A model generated the notes under the pieces. The model was not told the DNA's origin. It did not search any database and saw only the letters and a list, made by a program, of their open reading frames with translations. Below are positions 59,848-64,000 of a DNA stretch of 64,000 nucleotides, one piece after another; within the stretch, counting starts at the first letter, position 1; every line of letters starts with the position of its first letter. The stretch covers positions 6,510,001 to 6,574,000 of the forward strand of contig NZ_CP088156.1 in NCBI RefSeq assembly GCF_021088345.1, in the 5' to 3' direction. The position numbers were made by a program, and so were the translations under genes. The stretch comes from Bradyrhizobium ontarionense. Lineage in GTDB: Bacteria; Pseudomonadota; Alphaproteobacteria; Rhizobiales; Xanthobacteraceae.

Positions 59848-59941
59848 AGGGGGACGCCTTCTTGGAAAACTCGGGCGGAGACACGCCGCGAGAACGGATG
59901 TGCTTGTGACGAGCTTGGTTGGCAGTGCGGGCCTCGCCCTT

Positions 59942-60060
59942 CGAGACGCCCGCCTGCGGCGGGCTCCTCAGGGTGAGGAGCGAAGGTCGTTTCTTGATGT
60001 GCTGCGCCGATCTCGGAGCTCCATCCTCATGGTGAGGAGCGCCGCATGCGGCGCGTCTCG
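59942..60060. repeat. Palindromic intergenic element with cgagacg ends
   Basis: cgagacgcccgcctgcggcg near 59942 and its approximate complement at 60034-60060 (gaggagcgccgcatgcggcg...cgtctcg) form long inverted arms with a few mismatches. Inner ctcaggg/ggtgagg-type motifs strengthen it. A common bradyrhizobial intergenic type as I recall. Confidence 0.65.
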
Positions 60061-60231
60061 AACCATGAGGCCCCGCAGACCATGAGGCCTCGCACCCGCC
60101 CCGTAGCTTTCCGGGAACCCGGCCGGTCACACTCCCGTGTGAACCGTCCCCGTGTGCGGGAAAGTCCCGCAGGAACGGGTGCCTCACGGCTGCCTTTGTG
60201 CTAGGTTGAACATCCGGGCAACCTGGAGGGA

Positions 60232-62862
60232 TTGTTGAGCGGTGTCACCCCCGAGCCGGCGCGGCCGGCAAGCAACACGCCCGATGGCCTTGCGCGGCTG
60301 AAGCTGGTGCAGGCGCTGCAGCGGGCGCGTCTCGCCATCGCCTGGGAGCACGGCTGGCCGCATCTCGCGCGGCTGCTGACGGTCATCGGCCTGTTCCTGA
60401 TCGTCTCCTGGGCCGGACTCTGGCTCGGCCTGCCGTTCGCAGCCCGCGCCATCGGAGTTGGCTTGTTCCTGCTGCTCCTGCTCGGCGCCGCCGTGCCGAT
60501 GCTGCGCTTCCGCTGGCCCAGCCGTGACGACGGCCTGGCCCGCCTCGATCGGGGTTCGGGGATCGCCCATCGTCCCGCCACCGCGCTGACCGACACGCTC
60601 TCCACCCAGGATCCGATCGCCCGCGCGCTGTGGCAGGCACAGCGCGAGCGCACCCTGGCCTCGATCAAGCGCATCCGCGCCGGCACGCCGCGGCCGCGGC
60701 TGTCGCTGCACGATCCCTGGGCCTTCCGCGCGCTGGTCATCGTGCTGCTGGTCGCGACCTATGTCGCGGCCGGCGACGAGCGGCCGATGCGCGTGGCCTC
60801 GGCGTTCGACTGGAACGGCGTGCTGGCGCCGGTCACGATCCGCGTCGATGCCTGGGTCAAGCCGCCGCTCTATACGGCCAAGCCGCCGATCATCCTCTCC
60901 GCCGCCAACAAGGAAGGCGCGGTGCCTTCGAGCGGCCCGATCGTGGTGCCCGCGGGCAGCACGCTGATCGTGCGCTCCAGCGGCGGCAATCTCGACGTGA
61001 TCACGTCAGGCGGTGTCACCGAGGCCGCGCCCGGCGAGGTCGCCGCCGGCGAGGCTGCGCCGAAAGGCACCACCGAGAAGCATTTCACGATTCGGACCGA
61101 CGGCACCGTGCACGTGCGGGCGCCCTCCGGCCAACCGCAATGGGTGTTCGCGGCGACGCCGGACCGGCCGCCTGTCATCAGCATGGCCAAGGACCCCGAA
61201 CGGCAGGCGCGCGGCTCGCTGAAGCTGTCCTACAAGCTCGAGGACGATTACGGCGTCACCGAAGCCCACGCCCGGGTCGTCGCGCGTCCTGTCGAAAGTA
61301 AGGCTGCCGAGAGCAAGGCCGCGGACGCGTCTGTCGCCCGGCCGCTGTTCCAGCCGCCGGAGTTTCCGCTGGTGCTGCCGAATGCGCGCACCCGCAACGG
61401 CGTCGGCCAGACCGTCAAGGATCTCAGCGAGGATCCCTATGCCGGCGCTGACGTGACGATCACGCTGACCGCCAAGGACGAGGCCGGCAACGAGGGCACG
61501 AGCGAGCCGTTCGAGACCAAGCTGCCGGAGCGGCTGTTCACCAAGCCCTTGGCGCGGGCGCTGATCGAGCAGCGCCGCCTGCTGGCGCTCGACGGCAACC
61601 GCAATGGCGACGTGTTCACCGCGCTCGATGCGCTGGCGATCGCGCCGGAGCTGTTCACGCCCGAGACCGGCCAGTATCTCGGCCTGCACGCGGTCACGCG
61701 TCAGCTCGAGGCGGCGCGCACCGACGACGCGCTGCGCGAGGTGGTCGCAAGCCTGTGGGCGCTCGCGGTCACCATCGAGGACGGCAATATCAGCGACGTC
61801 GACAAGGCGCTGCGCGCGGCCCAGGACGCGCTCAAGCAGGCGCTGGAGCGCGGCGCCACCGACGAGGAGATCAAGAAGCTCGCCGAGGACCTGCGCCGGG
61901 CGATGGACAACTACATGCGCCAGCTCGCCGAGCAGCTGCGCAACAACCCGCAAGCTGCGCAGCGGCCGCTCGACCAGAACACCAAGATCCTGCGCCAGCA
62001 GGACCTGCAGAACATGATCGACCGCATGGAGCGGCTGTCGCGCCAGGGCGACAAGGAAGGCGCGCGCGAGCTGCTCGATCAGCTGCAGCAGATGCTGGAG
62101 AACCTGCAGATGGCGCAGCCCAACCAGGGCGGCGACAACGACATGGAGCAGGCGCTCAACGAGCTCGGCGACATGATCCGTAAGCAGCAGCAGCTCCGCG
62201 ACAAGACCTTCAAGCAGGGCCAGGACTCCCGCCGCAACCGCAACAAGCAGCAGGGCCAGCAGGGCGACCAGGACCAGAGCATGGGCGACCTGCAGCAGGA
62301 CCAGCAGGCGCTGCGCGACCGGCTGAAGCAGCTGCAGGATCAGCTCGCCAAGCGCGGCATGGGCCAGAAGGGCGAAAAAGGCCAGAAGGGTCAGAAAGGC
62401 CAGAAGGGGCAGCAGGGTCAGCAAGGCGATCAGGGTGACCAAGGCGACCAGGGTGATGCCGGCGATGGTCTCGATGAAGCCGACGGCGCCATGGGTGATG
62501 CCGGCAGTCAGCTCGGCGACAGCAATGCTGACGGCGCCGTGGAATCGCAGGGCAAGGCGCTGGATGCGTTGCGCAAGGGCGCCCAGAGCCTGGCCGAAGC
62601 GATGCAGCAGGGCGACGGCGACCAGCCGGGCGATGGTCCGGGCCAGCGCGCCGGCCGGCAGGCGGGCGCCCAGCAGACCGATCCGCTCGGCCGCCCGATG
62701 CATCCCGGCCGCGACATCGACGATTTCTCGCAGAAGATTCCGGGCGAGATCGATGTCCAGCGCGTCCGCCGCATCCTGGAGGAGCTGCGCCGCCGTCTCG
62801 CCGATCCGTCACGGCCGCAGGTCGAGCTCGACTACATCGAGCGGCTGCTGAAGGAGTACTGA
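60232..62862 (+). CDS. TIGR02302-family (DUF4175) membrane protein
   Basis: 876 residues. Three membrane helices lie near the N-terminus (about 46-65, 70-88 and 165-180). A large middle part contains DUF4175-type segments such as GTVHVRAPSGQPQWVF and SLKLSYKLEDDYGVTEAHA. The C-terminal third is long, Gln/Asp-rich, coiled-coil-like, with a collagen-like run of Gly-X-Y triplets at about 709-745. The start is TTG at 60232 after tggaggga. The family sits next to lysA in many alphaproteobacteria; function unknown, perhaps cell-envelope related. Confidence 0.85.
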   Translation: MLSGVTPEPARPASNTPDGLARLKLVQALQRARLAIAWEHGWPHLARLLTVIGLFLIVSWAGLWLGLPFAARAIGVGLFLLLLLGAAVPMLRFRWPSRDDGLARLDRGSGIAHRPATALTDTLSTQDPIARALWQAQRERTLASIKRIRAGTPRPRLSLHDPWAFRALVIVLLVATYVAAGDERPMRVASAFDWNGVLAPVTIRVDAWVKPPLYTAKPPIILSAANKEGAVPSSGPIVVPAGSTLIVRSSGGNLDVITSGGVTEAAPGEVAAGEAAPKGTTEKHFTIRTDGTVHVRAPSGQPQWVFAATPDRPPVISMAKDPERQARGSLKLSYKLEDDYGVTEAHARVVARPVESKAAESKAADASVARPLFQPPEFPLVLPNARTRNGVGQTVKDLSEDPYAGADVTITLTAKDEAGNEGTSEPFETKLPERLFTKPLARALIEQRRLLALDGNRNGDVFTALDALAIAPELFTPETGQYLGLHAVTRQLEAARTDDALREVVASLWALAVTIEDGNISDVDKALRAAQDALKQALERGATDEEIKKLAEDLRRAMDNYMRQLAEQLRNNPQAAQRPLDQNTKILRQQDLQNMIDRMERLSRQGDKEGARELLDQLQQMLENLQMAQPNQGGDNDMEQALNELGDMIRKQQQLRDKTFKQGQDSRRNRNKQQGQQGDQDQSMGDLQQDQQALRDRLKQLQDQLAKRGMGQKGEKGQKGQKGQKGQQGQQGDQGDQGDQGDAGDGLDEADGAMGDAGSQLGDSNADGAVESQGKALDALRKGAQSLAEAMQQGDGDQPGDGPGQRAGRQAGAQQTDPLGRPMHPGRDIDDFSQKIPGEIDVQRVRRILEELRRRLADPSRPQVELDYIERLLKEY

Positions 62863-62927
62863 GGCTGCGCGGTCCGCGTTGCCTGCGGAAGGTGGCTGGC
62901 TGGTCTGCTTGAGCTCGCGCAGGCCGG

Positions 62928-63800
62928 TCAGTAGCGCTTCTCGGACAGGATTCGCGCGGCATGCTGCAGCCGGTCGACGGAGCGCTCGGTGTCGGTCAGC
63001 GCGCAGCAGCTGACCAGCGTGTCGATGATGGCGAGCTGGGCGACGCGGCTGCTCATCGCCTCGGGCCGGTAGCGGGTCTCGTTCGCCACCGTGTAGAGCA
63101 GCACCTCGCAATGCGCCGCGAGCGGCGACTTGCCGAGCCGCGTGATGCCGATGGTGCGCGCGCCGGCTGCCTGCGCCAGTCGGGTCGCCAGCACCGTCTC
63201 GACCGTGCTGCCGGAATGCGACACCGTGACCGTCGTGACCCCAGGTCCGGTCATGCCGGCGCTGACCGCTTGGACATGGGAATCGACGATCGCATTGGCC
63301 GCCAGCCCCAGCTGCAGCAGGCGGTAGGACAAATCCTGCGCGACCGGCGCCGAGCTTCCGATGCCATAGATCTCGATCCGCTGCGCCTCCCGCAACAGCT
63401 TCGCGGCCTGCGCCAGCGCCTCCATCGAGAGCAGGCGGCGCGTCTCCTGCAGCGAAGCGGCGTGGGCGGCGAAGATGTGGTCGGTGACCGTCGCCGGATC
63501 ATCGCCGCGATGCAGATCCTCCTGGATCAGGCGGACCGGCTCGATCAGGTCGCGGGCCAGCAGGATCTTGAGCTCCTGAAAGCCCCGAACCCCGACGCGT
63601 CGGCAGAACGACACGATGGTGCCCTCGCTGACATCGCAGGCCTCCGCGACCTCGGTGATCGACATGTGAATGAACGGCTCCGGCCGGGCGATGATCAGCT
63701 CCGCGATCTGCCGGGCCTTCGGCGGAAGCTCGTTCTGCAGCTCGCGAATGCGGGACAGGATACCGTTCACGGATGGTGCTGGGGTGGTCGATCCTGTCAC
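62928..63800 (-). CDS. MurR/RpiR-family transcriptional regulator
   Basis: 290 residues. The N-terminal HTH has KARQIAELIIARPEPFIHMSITEVAEACDVSEGTIVSFCRRVGVRGFQEL (the RpiR-type HTH_6), and the C-terminal SIS phosphosugar-binding domain has IEIYGIGSSAPVAQDLSYRL and VTVSHSGSTVETV. It likely responds to a sugar phosphate. The controlled gene is probably outside the window to the right. Convergent with TIGR02302. Confidence 0.88.
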   Translation of the reverse strand: MTGSTTPAPSVNGILSRIRELQNELPPKARQIAELIIARPEPFIHMSITEVAEACDVSEGTIVSFCRRVGVRGFQELKILLARDLIEPVRLIQEDLHRGDDPATVTDHIFAAHAASLQETRRLLSMEALAQAAKLLREAQRIEIYGIGSSAPVAQDLSYRLLQLGLAANAIVDSHVQAVSAGMTGPGVTTVTVSHSGSTVETVLATRLAQAAGARTIGITRLGKSPLAAHCEVLLYTVANETRYRPEAMSSRVAQLAIIDTLVSCCALTDTERSVDRLQHAARILSEKRY

Positions 63801-63878
63801 TCTCGCCTCGCAAAGCGCGTCCGACTGCCATGCCTAGCGGGCGCAGGTTGGGGTGACTGAGAAAATCTCAGGCATATT

Positions 63879-63900
63879 AATTTCATAAATAAAAATTTCA
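63879..63900. promoter_or_regulatory. AT-rich direct-repeat operator candidate upstream of the rpiR-type gene
   Basis: Two copies of aatttca (63879-63885 and 63894-63900), 15 bases apart, in an AT-rich patch of otherwise GC-rich sequence. Position fits a promoter or regulator site for the RpiR-like gene or a divergent gene beyond the window. Confidence 0.3.
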
Positions 63901-64000
63901 CAGCGGCGTCAAGTCGCGCTGATACGCCGGTGGAGCTCGCAGGCGCAGGTCGGGTCCGCCCGCCAACCCTGAATCTGTTCTCCAGGATTTCAAAAGGTCG

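Larger units (their letters stand above)
59247..60231. other. Gene-free region of repeats between the helicase unit and TIGR02302
   Basis: About 985 bases without a credible gene. The part next to the helicase unit (59390-59480) is AT-richer and may hold its promoter. The rest is made of a dispersed repeat (59498-59847) and a palindromic element (59942-60060). Confidence 0.6.

Noticed and set aside
62359..62470. CRISPR-like or tandem repeat array
   Set aside because: It is a coding Gly-X-Y run with no unique spacers; no CRISPR array is present in the window.

Overview
The window is high-GC alphaproteobacterial chromosome and most resembles Bradyrhizobium or a close relative. The evidence is the block tlpA - argH - small lipoprotein - lysA - TIGR02302, the rhizobial HNH endonuclease and HIG1-type small proteins, the FixK/FNR-type box, and several intergenic repeat families that I recognise from Bradyrhizobiaceae. 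I found no tRNA, rRNA, CRISPR array or transposase.

Layout. 0-6 kb: LrgB fragment, TauE/SafE permease and a Tat-exported DsbA-like protein, then a minus-strand group with a membrane-anchored ClpP-fold protein, an unknown membrane protein and an alpha/beta hydrolase. 6-13 kb: an RTX-repeat lipase, an HtrA-like protein that has lost its whole catalytic triad, and a tightly overlapping minus-strand operon ending in a Tat-exported FAD oxidoreductase. 13-18.7 kb: the most coherent system of the window. A FixK/FNR-type box precedes a dicarboxylate (DASS) transporter, an E. coli-type fumarate reductase frdABCD and a divergent methyltransferase-like protein that fits RquA, the rhodoquinone-forming enzyme. 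Together these would give a complete low-oxygen fumarate respiration unit. 19-31.5 kb: Flp pilin, a decayed TolB/TPR gene fused head-to-head with a shortened hydrolase gene, tandem paralogous membrane proteins of unknown family, an Hsp70-like protein, the rtcB-prfH RNA/ribosome repair pair, an M20 peptidase and an aminoglycoside-phosphotransferase-fold kinase. 32-46.6 kb: a GGDEF-EAL protein, HNH endonuclease, NHL protein, DUF2855 protein, AlkA-type glycosylase, nucleotidyltransferase, gluQ, a soluble hybrid histidine kinase overlapping a BrkB protein, a cobalamin adenosyltransferase, the etfBA operon and a 3-hydroxybutyryl-CoA dehydrogenase.

46.7-51 kb carries the conserved tlpA-argH-lipoprotein-lysA block. 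In Bradyrhizobium lysA is expected to be followed closely by the TIGR02302 gene. Here about 9 kb separates them (51.0-60.2 kb), and I read it as an acquired, layered region. A hydrolase/LysR pair is followed by a second, decayed copy of the lysA 3' end. An orphan antitoxin with a toxin remnant follows, and then a secreted-protein/NUDIX segment ended by a second copy of the antitoxin 3' end. Next comes a visibly lower-GC two-gene unit: a SNF2-type helicase with an unrecognised partner, a candidate anti-phage system. Bradyrhizobial repeats close the region. The window ends with TIGR02302 and an RpiR-type regulator.

All functions are assigned by reading motifs and by memory of families. No database search was run.
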